From: Bacillaceae bacterium Marseille-Q3522
GTDB lineage: Bacteria > Bacillota > Bacilli > Bacillales > Cytobacillaceae
Assembly (NCBI GenBank): GCA_017898095.1
Contig: JAGKQJ010000004.1
Location: 1-61,448, forward strand
Length of the DNA: 61,448 nucleotides
Reading direction: 5' to 3'
The notes below the pieces were generated by a model that saw only the letters and a program-made list of their open reading frames with translations, ran no database searches and had not been told where the DNA came from. The stretch's first letter is position 1; each line of letters starts with the position of its first letter. Of this stretch, positions 26,569 to 34,621 are shown one piece after another. The position numbers and the translations under genes were made by a program.

Positions 26569-27871
26569 ATGGATTGATAAGCTTATCCAGACGAAATGGT
26601 TTGTTCGGGTCCTTGCTTTGGTTTTAGCGTTCATGCTGTTTGAATCTGTATATGACAGCAGCAAAGGACTAACAGAAATTAATGTTCCGGGTGAACAGGA
26701 TACAGAGGTAATTGAAGGTGTTCCGGTAAAAAGTTATTATGATACAGATAGTGTTGTTGTAACCGGTGTGCCGGAAACAGTTACTGTAACGCTGGAAGGA
26801 CCGAGAATTCATTTACAACCGGCAAAGCTGCAGCGAAATTTTGAAGTCTATGTGGATTTAACAAGTGCAGAGCTTGGGGAACAACGTGTTCCAATTGAAA
26901 TAAGGGGTCTTTCTGATCAATTAGAGGCAACTATCGAGCCTTTATATGCGAATGTGGAAATTCAAGAAAAAGTAACGAAAGAATATCCGGTAGAGGCAGA
27001 ATTTAATCACGATTTAATTGAAGACGGCTATGTAGCAGGAGATGCTGTTGCAGAACCCGGAAGGGTAAAAGTAACTGGTGCGAAAGATGTGATGGATCAG
27101 GTTGCATATGTGAAAGCTTCCTTAAATTTAACGGAACCAATCGATGATGAGGTGAAAACAAGCTCCATTGTCACTGCTTTAGACAAAGATTTAAATAAAT
27201 TGGACGTTACAGTAGAGCCGCAGGAAGTAGAAGTGACCGTTCCGGTAAAAGCATCTACGAAAAAAGTGCCGATAAATGTGGTAAGGGAAGGAACTCCTCC
27301 TGAAAACGTCACGATTCAATCGATATCGTTAAATGTAAATGAAGCAATAATTATGGCAAATCAAGATGTACTAGACGATACAGAAAATGTCAGAGTTGAG
27401 GTAGATGTAAGTAATATTCGTGAAAATACGGAGATAACCTTGCCTGTTATTATCTCCAAAGGAATCGTAGCAGTGGATCCGAAACAGGTACAAGCAACCA
27501 TACGTGTTGAAGCAGCAGCGGAAGAAACAAATGCGGGCGGCGGCCAGGATCAGGGATCCGGACCAGGTTCTGGGGGCGAGGAAAAGGCCGAAAAAACGAT
27601 AGCGGATGTTCCGATACAGTTACGTGAAGTGCCTTCTCAATTTAATGCGGTATTTTTAGATCCTGCAAATGGAAGGACATCTGTCACTGTTTCCGGTCCA
27701 AACAATATAGTAAATGGTATAAACGCATCAAATATTACTTTATTTATTGATTTGAGGAGTGTTACAAATACGGGTGTCCGTAACGCATCTATATCCGTAA
27801 CTGCTCCCCCCAATATAACTTGGGAATTAGCGATGGCTGAAGCCAGAATCGAAATAACTGATAAAGACTAG
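26561..27871 (+). CDS. cdaR: CdaA regulatory protein CdaR (YbbR domains)
   Basis: One N-terminal transmembrane helix (WFVRVLALVLAFMLFESVYD) precedes four YbbR-type beta repeats in an extracytoplasmic region; GP-x-x-x-x-L segments recur (for example VTLEGPRIHLQ and VTVSGPNNIVNG). A Gly-rich linker (GGGQDQGSGPGSGGEE) splits the third and fourth repeats. CdaR modulates CdaA activity. ATG 26561 follows GGAGGGG and overlaps the cdaA stop; a longer frame starting inside cdaA is rejected. At 437 aa it is slightly shorter than the B. subtilis protein. Confidence 0.95.
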   Translation: MDKWIDKLIQTKWFVRVLALVLAFMLFESVYDSSKGLTEINVPGEQDTEVIEGVPVKSYYDTDSVVVTGVPETVTVTLEGPRIHLQPAKLQRNFEVYVDLTSAELGEQRVPIEIRGLSDQLEATIEPLYANVEIQEKVTKEYPVEAEFNHDLIEDGYVAGDAVAEPGRVKVTGAKDVMDQVAYVKASLNLTEPIDDEVKTSSIVTALDKDLNKLDVTVEPQEVEVTVPVKASTKKVPINVVREGTPPENVTIQSISLNVNEAIIMANQDVLDDTENVRVEVDVSNIRENTEITLPVIISKGIVAVDPKQVQATIRVEAAAEETNAGGGQDQGSGPGSGGEEKAEKTIADVPIQLREVPSQFNAVFLDPANGRTSVTVSGPNNIVNGINASNITLFIDLRSVTNTGVRNASISVTAPPNITWELAMAEARIEITDKD

Positions 27872-28069
27872 TGCAGAGAATAGATATCAAAAAATGAACG
27901 AAAGAGAAGTAAGTAGATATTTCGCTTTTTGAACATCCTCTATAGACAAAAAGAAAAAAGCGAATAAATATAAAGTGCGGATGCTTTATAGGTGAACAAT
28001 CAGAGCACTTCCGGGGCATGGAAGAGGTCATATTTCACTTTAATGAGAGCAGAAGGAGAGATTATCTAA

Positions 28070-29431
28070 ATGGGTAAATATTTTGGGACGGATGGAGTAC
28101 GTGGAGTCGCCAATAGTGAATTAACCCCGGAGCTTGCCTTTCAATTAGGGCGTTACGGAGGATATGTTTTAACAAAAAATCAAGAACAGCGGCCGAAAGT
28201 ATTGATTGGAAGGGATACACGTATTTCCGGACACATGCTGGAAGGTGCGCTTGTTGCTGGTTTATTGTCCATCGGAGCCGAAGTAATGCGTTTGGGTGTG
28301 ATTTCCACTCCGGGAGTGGCATACTTAACAAAGGTTCTCGGAGCTGATGCGAGTGTCATGATTTCAGCATCACATAATCCTGTTGAAGATAATGGTATAA
28401 AATTTTTCGGTCCGGACGGATTTAAGCTTTCCGATGAACAAGAGCTTGAAATTGAAGGCTATATAGATCAAGAAAAGGATGTATTGCCGAGACCTGTTGG
28501 CGATGAGCTCGGTCAGGTAAATGATTATTTTGAAGGCGGGCAAAAATATTTGCAATTTTTGAAGCAGACGGTGGAGGAAGATTTTACAGGTATTCATATT
28601 GCCCTTGATTGTGCACATGGTGCAACATCATCGCTTGCCACTTATTTATTTGCGGATTTAGAAGCGGATCTTTCCACAATGGGCGCATCTCCAAATGGCT
28701 TAAATATTAATGATGGAGTCGGATCCACCCATCCGGAGGCTCTGGCTGCTTTTGTAAAAGAAAAAGAAGCGGATGTCGGTCTGGCTTTTGATGGGGATGG
28801 AGACCGCTTGATTGCAATCGATGAAAACGGGGAAATTGTCGATGGCGATCAAATTATGTATATTTGTGCTAAATATATGAATGAGCAAGGACGTTTAAAA
28901 AAAGGAACAGTAGTTTCAACAGTGATGAGCAATTTAGGCTTTTATAAAGCGTTAGAAGCACAAAACATACAAAGCGTCAAAACCGCTGTCGGTGATCGTT
29001 ATGTTGTTGAAGAAATGAAGAAAAATGATTATAATCTTGGCGGCGAACAATCAGGACATATTATCTTTCTTGATTATAATACTACCGGAGACGGCTTGTT
29101 AACCGGTCTGCAATTAGTGAATATTATGCAGGCAACGAAAAAGAAATTATCCGAGCTGGCTGCAGAAATGAAGAAATTCCCGCAGAAGCTCGTTAATATA
29201 AAGGTATCTGATAAAAATCATGTAGCGGACAATGAAAAAGTAAGCACTGTGATCCGCGACATCGAAACAGAAATGAACGGCAACGGTCGTATTTTAGTCC
29301 GCCCGTCAGGCACGGAGCCGCTGGTGCGGATTATGGCAGAAGCACCAACAATCGAACAATGTGACTCCTACGTTTCCCGTATTGCAAACATAGTGGAAGC
29401 AGAAATGGGATTAGGAAATAACGGGGAGTGA
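28070..29431 (+). CDS. glmM: Phosphoglucosamine mutase GlmM
   Basis: A complete enzyme of 453 aa: start [20 protein letters not shown], phosphoserine loop [18 protein letters not shown], metal-binding [15 protein letters not shown], sugar-binding [20 protein letters not shown] and phosphate-binding [15 protein letters not shown]. It interconverts glucosamine-6-P and glucosamine-1-P for UDP-GlcNAc synthesis in the cytoplasm. AGAAGGAGAG precedes the ATG. It lies 198 bases after cdaR and is followed by its own terminator, so glmS is transcribed separately. Confidence 0.98.
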   Translation: MGKYFGTDGVRGVANSELTPELAFQLGRYGGYVLTKNQEQRPKVLIGRDTRISGHMLEGALVAGLLSIGAEVMRLGVISTPGVAYLTKVLGADASVMISASHNPVEDNGIKFFGPDGFKLSDEQELEIEGYIDQEKDVLPRPVGDELGQVNDYFEGGQKYLQFLKQTVEEDFTGIHIALDCAHGATSSLATYLFADLEADLSTMGASPNGLNINDGVGSTHPEALAAFVKEKEADVGLAFDGDGDRLIAIDENGEIVDGDQIMYICAKYMNEQGRLKKGTVVSTVMSNLGFYKALEAQNIQSVKTAVGDRYVVEEMKKNDYNLGGEQSGHIIFLDYNTTGDGLLTGLQLVNIMQATKKKLSELAAEMKKFPQKLVNIKVSDKNHVADNEKVSTVIRDIETEMNGNGRILVRPSGTEPLVRIMAEAPTIEQCDSYVSRIANIVEAEMGLGNNGE

Positions 29432-29547
29432 ACTCGTTTCAGTAAGAGCAGGAACGCGGGAAATCAGATGGGGACTAGACCCCACTTGATTGGTAAAACC
29501 CACCTTTTTCCTAGAGGTGTAAAACATTTAATGATAAAAAGTTCCTC

Positions 29548-29588
29548 ATGCCACAGTCATTTTATTTGGGCTGTGGCATTTTAATTTT
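29548..29588 (+). terminator. Terminator of the cdaA-cdaR-glmM operon
   Basis: The stem ATGCCACAG / CTGTGGCAT with a 14-base loop is followed by TTTAATTTT. Confidence 0.85.
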
Positions 29589-29655
29589 GAATGTTAGAAG
29601 GGTTAAACCTCCTGCCAACTGAGTAATCAACTGTTTTTATCTTTTTTTGCGCTTT

Positions 29656-29949
29656 AAGTCCTCATTTTTCTAACTTATGTTCTCATTCCAGAAATTTAAG
29701 TCCTTATTTTTCTGACGTATGTCCTTATTCCAGAAATTTAAGTCCTTATTTTTCTGGCATATGTCCTCGTTTCAGAAATTTAAGTCCTCATTTTTCTGAC
29801 GTATGTCCTCATTCCAGAAATTTAAGTCCTTATTTTTCTGGCATATGTCCTCGTTTCAGAAATTTAAGTCCTCATTTTTCTAACTTATGTTCTCATTCCA
29901 GAAAACTATGTCCTCATTCCAGAAATTTATACTCTCATCTTCCGATTTT
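29656..29949. repeat. Tandem repeat array, seven 42-bp units (14 x 21 bp)
   Basis: The array is built of 42-base units without spacers. Each unit is two related 21-base halves, of the type AAGTCCTCATTTTTCTGACG+T and ATGTCCTCATTCCAGAAATT+T. Six full units run from 29656 to 29907, then two more diverged halves follow to 29949. Units alternate between two sub-types at several bases, suggesting duplication of an 84-base block. There are stop codons in the frames and no ribosome site, so it is non-coding. It lies between the glmM terminator and the glmS promoter. Confidence 0.9.
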
Positions 29950-30174
29950 ATGGGCTATGTCGCATTTTACACCGAAGTTCACTGCAACATTTTCCTGATG
30001 GGCTTCCTATCATCTGCATATTACCAGTAGAACAAAATCTCTTTATCCCGCATATAGTAAGAATGTAAGGTTCATAAACAAACCTTTCATAAGAAATGGA
30101 TTCACAAGTAAGAAAATACAACATTTTTTCTTTTTTTCAAAAAATGCTCTCGTTTTCCCGACACTTATTATCAG

Positions 30175-30204
30175 TTGACGAAAGTAGCTTATTTACGATA
30201 TGAT
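30175..30204 (+). promoter_or_regulatory. glmS promoter
   Basis: TTGACG (30175-30180) and TATGAT (30199-30204) are separated by 18 bases, about 90 bases upstream of the glmS ribozyme. It is the best SigA-type promoter in the glmM-glmS gap. Confidence 0.65.
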
Positions 30205-30289
30205 AAACGTGCTTGGGCTTAGATGAAGAAAAAGGGAGGGGATATTGACTATTTTTGTGAATTGTTTCAATTTGTATCAGACATATTTT

Positions 30290-30447
30290 AGACAGAAGCG
30301 CCTGGACTAATCCGGAGCGAAGGGATTAGTTGACGAGGGGGAGGTTTATCGAAACTTCGGCGGATGCCTCCCGGTTGAGTAGCACAACCGACAGCTCTTC
30401 TTTAAAACATTCAGGCAACTGAATGCACAAAGGGAAGGGATTGCTAT
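30290..30447 (+). ncRNA. glmS ribozyme/riboswitch
   Basis: The conserved core is present: AGCGCCTGGAC after the cleavage position (between A30297 and G30298), then GTTGACGAGG, GGTTTATCGA, CTTCGGCGGATGCCTCCCGG, and a P3/P4 region with CATTCAG-GCA-CTGAATG. It binds glucosamine-6-phosphate and self-cleaves the glmS mRNA, lowering GlmS synthesis when product is plentiful. The 3' boundary is approximate. A small hairpin (GGGACA/TGTCCC at 30467-30482) follows before the glmS ribosome site. Confidence 0.95.
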
Positions 30448-30524
30448 AAAAAAATTCAGAGATGAGGGGACAAGTATGTCCCTGAATAACGGCTTCTTGT
30501 CTCCTTGATTGGAGGAACAGAAGT

Positions 30525-32327
30525 ATGTGCGGAATTGTTGGATTTATCGGGGAAACCGACTCGAAAGAGATTTTATTAAAAGGGCTTGAAAAACTTGAAT
30601 ATAGAGGCTACGATTCAGCAGGTATTGCCGTTTTAAATGACGCGGGGGTTCATGTATTCAAAGAAAAAGGACGAATTGCCGATTTGCGTGAGATTGTCGA
30701 TGAAACTGTTAAGGGGGAAACAGGCATCGGCCACACACGCTGGGCAACACATGGCATTCCAAGCAAGGAAAATGCCCACCCGCATCAAAGTGCATCCGGC
30801 CGTTTTACGATTGTTCATAACGGAGTAATCGAAAACTATGCACAATTAAAACAGCAATACTTACAGAATGTTGCCTTAAAAAGTGATACGGATACAGAGG
30901 TTATTGTTCAATTAGTGGAGCTGTTTGTTGAGGACGGCTTACAAGTGGAGGGAGCTTTCCGCAAAACGTTAAAACTATTGATAGGTTCCTATGCTTTGGC
31001 TATGTTAGATGAGGAAGACAAAGATTCCATCTATGTTGCGAAAAATAAAAGCCCGCTTTTGGTTGGCATCGGTGATTCTTTTAATGTAGTGGCTAGCGAT
31101 GCAATGGCGATGCTCTCTTTAACGGATCAATATGTCGAGTTAATGGATAAAGAAGTCGTCATTGTTGCAAAAGAGAGCGTTACAATCGAAGATTTGGATG
31201 GAAACGTCATCAACCGTGCTCCCTATAAAGCGGAAATCGACGCCAGTGATATCGAAAAGGGTACCTATGCCCACTATATGTTAAAAGAAATTGACGAACA
31301 GCCGCTTGTGATTCGAAAAATCATTCAAAAATACCAGGATGATCAAGGCGGATTATCCATTGATCCGAACATTGTCAATGCGGTAATGGAAGCAGACCGC
31401 CTATATATTATTGCAGCCGGAACATCTTACCATGCCGGCTTGATCGGGAAGCAATTTTTCGAAAAAATAGCGAAAATCCCTGTAGAAGTCCATGTTGCCA
31501 GTGAATTTAGCTATAACATGCCGCTTCTTTCGGAAAAACCGCTGTTTATCTTTATTACGCAAAGCGGCGAAACAGCCGATAGCCGTTCCGTGCTTGTTCA
31601 TGTAAAAGAATTGGGTTATCAGGCATTGACGTTAACGAACGTACCTGGTTCCACTTTATCTCGTGAAGCGGATTTCACACTCCTGCTCCACGCCGGTCCG
31701 GAAATCGCTGTTGCTTCGACAAAAGCATATACGGCTCAAATCGCGGTATTAGCGATTGCTGCAGAAGTAATCGCGAAAAAGAAAGGCTTAGCACCAGGCT
31801 GGGATCTGATTCACGAATTAGGCATTGTCGCCAATGGAATGGAAATCCTTTGTAATGAAAAGGACACCTTTGAACAAATTGCCTGGGAGTATCTCTCTGT
31901 AACTAGAAATTGTTTCTTCATCGGCCGCAGCATCGACCATTATGTCGGTCTCGAAGGTGCTTTAAAGCTGAAAGAAATTTCATATATTCAAGCAGAAGGC
32001 TTTGCCGGCGGCGAATTAAAGCACGGCACGATTGCCCTGATCGAAGACGGGACACCGATTATCGCACTGGCAACACAAGAGAACGTCAACCTGAGCATTC
32101 GCGGAAACGTCAAAGAAGTCGTTGCCCGCGGCGCCCATCCGTGCATCATCTCAATGAAAGGTCTTGACATGGAAGAAGATGCCTTCGTTCTGCCGGAAGT
32201 GCACAAAATGCTCACACCTCTTGTCTCTGTCATCCCACTGCAACTCATCGCCTACTATGCAGCCTTGCACCGCAACTGCGACGTAGACAAACCGCGCAAC
32301 CTCGCCAAAAGCGTGACGGTGGAGTGA
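30525..32327 (+). CDS. glmS: Glutamine-fructose-6-phosphate aminotransferase GlmS
   Basis: A complete enzyme of 600 aa. The N-terminal glutaminase starts with the catalytic Cys ([10 protein letters not shown]) and has [11 protein letters not shown]. Two SIS isomerase domains carry [24 protein letters not shown] and [23 protein letters not shown], and the C-terminus [13 protein letters not shown] is canonical. It makes glucosamine-6-P, the first step to UDP-GlcNAc. GGAGG precedes the ATG, and expression is controlled by the ribozyme just upstream. The conserved 3' end is the classical attTn7 recognition region, and Tn7-like remains follow immediately. Confidence 0.99.
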   Translation: MCGIVGFIGETDSKEILLKGLEKLEYRGYDSAGIAVLNDAGVHVFKEKGRIADLREIVDETVKGETGIGHTRWATHGIPSKENAHPHQSASGRFTIVHNGVIENYAQLKQQYLQNVALKSDTDTEVIVQLVELFVEDGLQVEGAFRKTLKLLIGSYALAMLDEEDKDSIYVAKNKSPLLVGIGDSFNVVASDAMAMLSLTDQYVELMDKEVVIVAKESVTIEDLDGNVINRAPYKAEIDASDIEKGTYAHYMLKEIDEQPLVIRKIIQKYQDDQGGLSIDPNIVNAVMEADRLYIIAAGTSYHAGLIGKQFFEKIAKIPVEVHVASEFSYNMPLLSEKPLFIFITQSGETADSRSVLVHVKELGYQALTLTNVPGSTLSREADFTLLLHAGPEIAVASTKAYTAQIAVLAIAAEVIAKKKGLAPGWDLIHELGIVANGMEILCNEKDTFEQIAWEYLSVTRNCFFIGRSIDHYVGLEGALKLKEISYIQAEGFAGGELKHGTIALIEDGTPIIALATQENVNLSIRGNVKEVVARGAHPCIISMKGLDMEEDAFVLPEVHKMLTPLVSVIPLQLIAYYAALHRNCDVDKPRNLAKSVTVE

Positions 32328-32423
32328 AGAGGGATGTGTCGGAAGGGAATTTTGTAGATTTGAAATAAAGTTTAACCGTTTATAAAAAAGATTAATTGTT
32401 TATAAAAAAGTTGCACCGTTTTA

Positions 32424-32458
32424 CTCCTTTGGATATGATTATCTAAAGGGGTGTTTTT
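32424..32458 (+). terminator. Hairpin terminator within the Tn7-like end
   Basis: The stem CTCCTTTGGATA / TATCTAAAGGGG (two G-T pairs) with loop TGAT is followed by TGTTTTTG. It would terminate read-through from glmS before the tnsA remnant. Confidence 0.7.
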
Positions 32459-32743
32459 GCGTCGAAAAGAAAAAGAACATCTAAAATCGATAAGTGGATT
32501 AAAGAGGGTCGAGGAACTGGCAGTGGGGCAGATTATCAGCCTTAGCTTAAAATTCAAGATGTTTCCTTATTAGGTCGGTCAACAAGATTAAAAAGTATAA
32601 AAACCGGCAGACAACATGAGTTTTTATCGGATTTGGAACGGAACTACTTTTATATAACTGAATTTTCTGGATTATCGCTTATATGCTACGCTGAATTTAA
32701 AGGAATTTACATCTCTAATTATTACAATGGCACTTTATCATAA
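32459..32743 (+). pseudogene. tnsA: tnsA remnant (Tn7-like transposon endonuclease)
   Basis: Translation from 32459 gives SKRKRTSKIDKWIKEGRGTG, then SGADYQP, a TAG stop, and LKIQDVSLLGRSTRLKSIKT followed by GRQHEFLSDLERNYF. This aligns closely with E. coli TnsA: IKEGRGQGHGKDYIPWL, then GRSHRIYSHKTGRVHHLLSDLE. The stop falls exactly at the conserved Trp (TGG to TAG). After about 70 matching residues the similarity ends. The start codon is not obvious. TnsA normally nicks the 5' ends of the transposon together with TnsB. Confidence 0.88.
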
Positions 32744-32777
32744 CCAAAAGGTCATTGATAAATATCCTGTTGTTTAG
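32667..32777 (+). pseudogene. tnsB: tnsB C-terminal fragment (Tn7-like transposase)
   Basis: In another frame directly behind the tnsA match, the translation is LDYRLYATLNLKEFTSLIIT, then MALYHNQKVIDKYPVV and a stop. This resembles the segment of Tn7-type TnsB after the DDE core, where 'YrLdA.ltl.EFt..ii...l.hN....Y' recurs. A deletion therefore seems to have joined the 5' part of tnsA to the 3' part of tnsB. Identification is by remembered pattern. Confidence 0.6.
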
Positions 32778-32790
32778 CGGCGGAGTAATA

Positions 32791-33459
32791 TCAGGGCGAA
32801 AACAGTTTCCAATGCCCTTCGGAGATAACTTCTACCGCTCCGTCGATCACTTTGATGGCGGTTTGATCGTCAATCGCATACGCCAACCCCTGCATCCCGT
32901 CGGCCCATCTCTTTGCGGCAGCCATGGTGTTTCCCGGCAGCATCTCGTTATCCAGATGCGGAAACATTGCAAAATCGACCAGTCTCAGCGTTTCATCACC
33001 ACCGTTGGGTGGAGTCCAGCCAACGAAATATTCCCCAATTTTAGGTGCCATCACCATGCTCCCAGCACTCATTCCCACATAGACTGCGTGCAGCGACGGC
33101 AAGAGGTCTGCCAGCCCGGATTGCCGCATCCAGTGGCAAAGGTAGAGGGCGTCGCCGCCCGCCACCAGCAGGACATCCGTCTCCTGGACCAGCGGTAACC
33201 AGCGGTCTTCGTCGATGCTTGGCAGCGCTGTGAGCTCCAGCACGCCGACGGACTTCCAACCCAAGTCGACCATGGGATTCTCGGAATTCCCGCTGATGAA
33301 CTGCCAGGCTTTGACGCCGGGGCCGACCCAGGGGTGTCCGTACATCGCCGTGGGGATGCACAGGGCGTTGGAGTCGGCGATCGGCTTGCCCAGCATGTCA
33401 ACCAGCGCGTCGTGTATGCTTTTGTTATTGATGCCTGCAGATGTGAGCAGAAACTTCAT
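32791..33459 (-). CDS. Peptidase E-like S51 family serine peptidase (222 aa)
   Basis: The S51 dipeptidase fold is visible: LLTSAGINN at the start, VLLVAGGDALYLCHWMR, the nucleophile in VYVGMSAGSMVMAP, and PHLDNEMLPG near the end. Relatives cleave aspartyl dipeptides or modified peptides in the cytoplasm. The ribosome site on the minus strand is GGAGAGAAG. The gene is clearly richer in G+C than its surroundings and opens long GC-driven shadow frames, which suggests acquisition from a higher-GC source. It lies right next to the Tn7-like scar, so it may be former cargo. Confidence 0.82.
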   Translation of the reverse strand: MKFLLTSAGINNKSIHDALVDMLGKPIADSNALCIPTAMYGHPWVGPGVKAWQFISGNSENPMVDLGWKSVGVLELTALPSIDEDRWLPLVQETDVLLVAGGDALYLCHWMRQSGLADLLPSLHAVYVGMSAGSMVMAPKIGEYFVGWTPPNGGDETLRLVDFAMFPHLDNEMLPGNTMAAAKRWADGMQGLAYAIDDQTAIKVIDGAVEVISEGHWKLFSP

Positions 33460-34140
33460 AACTTCTCTCCTTGTCGTTTATTTTCAAAGGGGGTGCGGAC
33501 GTCGTTTGTACAGTTTAAGCTGGTACAAGACCCAAATTAACCTGAATTGGGTCGCATCAAGAACCTTCCCCGTTTCAGGTATATTTTCTATAAGGATAGT
33601 TATAAGTCCTTTGTTGAATTTTGTCTGATTTTATCGAAATAAATGTAGCAGTATTCTCGATTTCCAATACTTTAATAGATTTTATCTGTAATTAGCTAGC
33701 AGAAAGCTCGACAAATCCTTTTAGATGATTGAGTAATGATTGATTATGTCCTTCAACCCTATCATACCCACCTCTCCACGTAAAGTCCTATGTTTGTATG
33801 CGTTGAATACGATAAATAATTACTGTAGATAATGCTTCCACGAAGTTAGAAATAAGTCATTTTTAGTATCTTAAAATACGATAAATACGGTGGAAAAACA
33901 TACTGTAGATAAGGACAGTATAATTGAATAAGATTAAAGCTAATTCTTTTATAATAGAATGAATTTCATGATTGCATATTAGTATTCTTCCGCAATCGAA
34001 CCAGATTGTTGAATGACAAGTTAAATTGTATAGCGAAAATTGCGAATAATTTTACTTGAGCTAACGGGGCAGATTAGTTTTACAATAATTCTCGAATTTC
34101 ACTTTACATATACACACTTTTATGTTAAATTACTCAAAGA
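33460..34140. other. AT-rich gene-free region with short repeats
   Basis: No gene is recognised. There is an inverted repeat GACCCAA/TTGGGTC at 33529-33553. Two copies each of ATACGATAAATA and TACTGTAGATAA occur around 33808-33918. These could be binding sites or the debris of a mobile element end. Confidence 0.4.
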
Positions 34141-34167
34141 TAAATTTGACAAAAGGAGGTGCAAGCA

Positions 34168-34308
34168 ATGTTAACTGTTTATAGAATATTGTTTGGGAAA
34201 AATGCAAAAATTGGTAATGGAATAGCAGACAAAGGGAGTAGTCTGTCCTTTTTTATGCTATACAACCATATAAAAAACAGTTATCGGAGCTTTGCATCGA
34301 TTGAATGA
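34168..34308 (+). CDS. Leader peptide of an antibiotic-resistance attenuator (46 aa)
   Basis: A strong AAAGGAGGTG site precedes the ATG. The peptide starts MLTVYRILFGKNAKIGNG and ends at 34308, before a strong terminator and well ahead of the ABC-F gene. Its last codons span TTATCGGAGC (34282-34291), which can pair with the left arm of the terminator. This is the geometry of ribosome-mediated attenuation known for vmlR- and vga-type ABC-F genes. The peptide sequence itself matches no family I know. Confidence 0.55.
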   Translation: MLTVYRILFGKNAKIGNGIADKGSSLSFFMLYNHIKNSYRSFASIE

Positions 34309-34345
34309 CTTTATTTATTTGTGCATATTTTGATATTAATGTCTC

Positions 34346-34372
34346 GCACCGATAATTTTATCGGTGCTTTTT
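34346..34372 (+). terminator. Attenuator terminator upstream of the ABC-F gene
   Basis: GCACCGATA / TATCGGTGC with a 4-base loop is followed by TTTTTG. The left arm can pair alternatively with TTATCGGAGC at 34282-34291 inside the leader ORF, giving an anti-terminator. Confidence 0.8.
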
Positions 34373-34456
34373 GTGTTCTTTTTTAACTTAACGGATAGAT
34401 AAACTCCCTTCTATTTACTCACAAAAAATTAGAAAGTCTTATGGAAGGTGAGAAAC

Positions 34457-34621
34457 ATGCAATTAAGACAAATTAATAAATACAGAAGAATAAAAGAAGG
34501 GCTTAATGTGACCGATAGAAGTCAATTTGGAATTGATATAGATGCTGCTTGTGGTCAGTTGTATGCAAATTATCACAGTAAAAAGTGTTCATATACAAAG
34601 GAGGGATTATCATGTCAATAA
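34457..34621 (+). CDS. Small ORF of unknown function upstream of ABC-F (54 aa)
   Basis: An open frame begins with MQLRQINKYRRIKEGLNVTD after GGAAGGTGAG and ends 10 bases inside the ABC-F gene. Overlap of stop and start suggests translational coupling. The peptide is basic at the start, has three Cys toward the end, and matches nothing I recognise. It may be a second regulatory leader or a remnant of a longer gene. Confidence 0.4.
   Translation: MQLRQINKYRRIKEGLNVTDRSQFGIDIDAACGQLYANYHSKKCSYTKEGLSCQ

Larger units (their letters stand above)
32353..32777 (+). mobile_element. Scar of a Tn7-like transposon at attTn7 (end plus tnsA/tnsB remnants)
   Basis: The putative end starts with TGT about 25 bases after the glmS stop, the distance used by Tn7. 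Three 20-base direct repeats follow (32371, 32391 and 32411; TTTAACCGTTTATAAAAAAG type), which look like TnsB binding sites. They are followed by a tnsA fragment with an in-frame stop and a tnsB C-terminal fragment. tnsC/D/E are not seen and the opposite end is not identified. The element is dead. The tnsA-proximal end next to glmS is the same orientation as Tn7. Confidence 0.75.

Noticed and set aside
29656-29949. CRISPR array
   Set aside because: Units are contiguous with no unique spacers, and no cas genes occur in the window.
33041-33401. Long frames overlapping the peptidase E gene
   Set aside because: They are shadows caused by the high G+C of that gene; only the S51 frame has conserved motifs.
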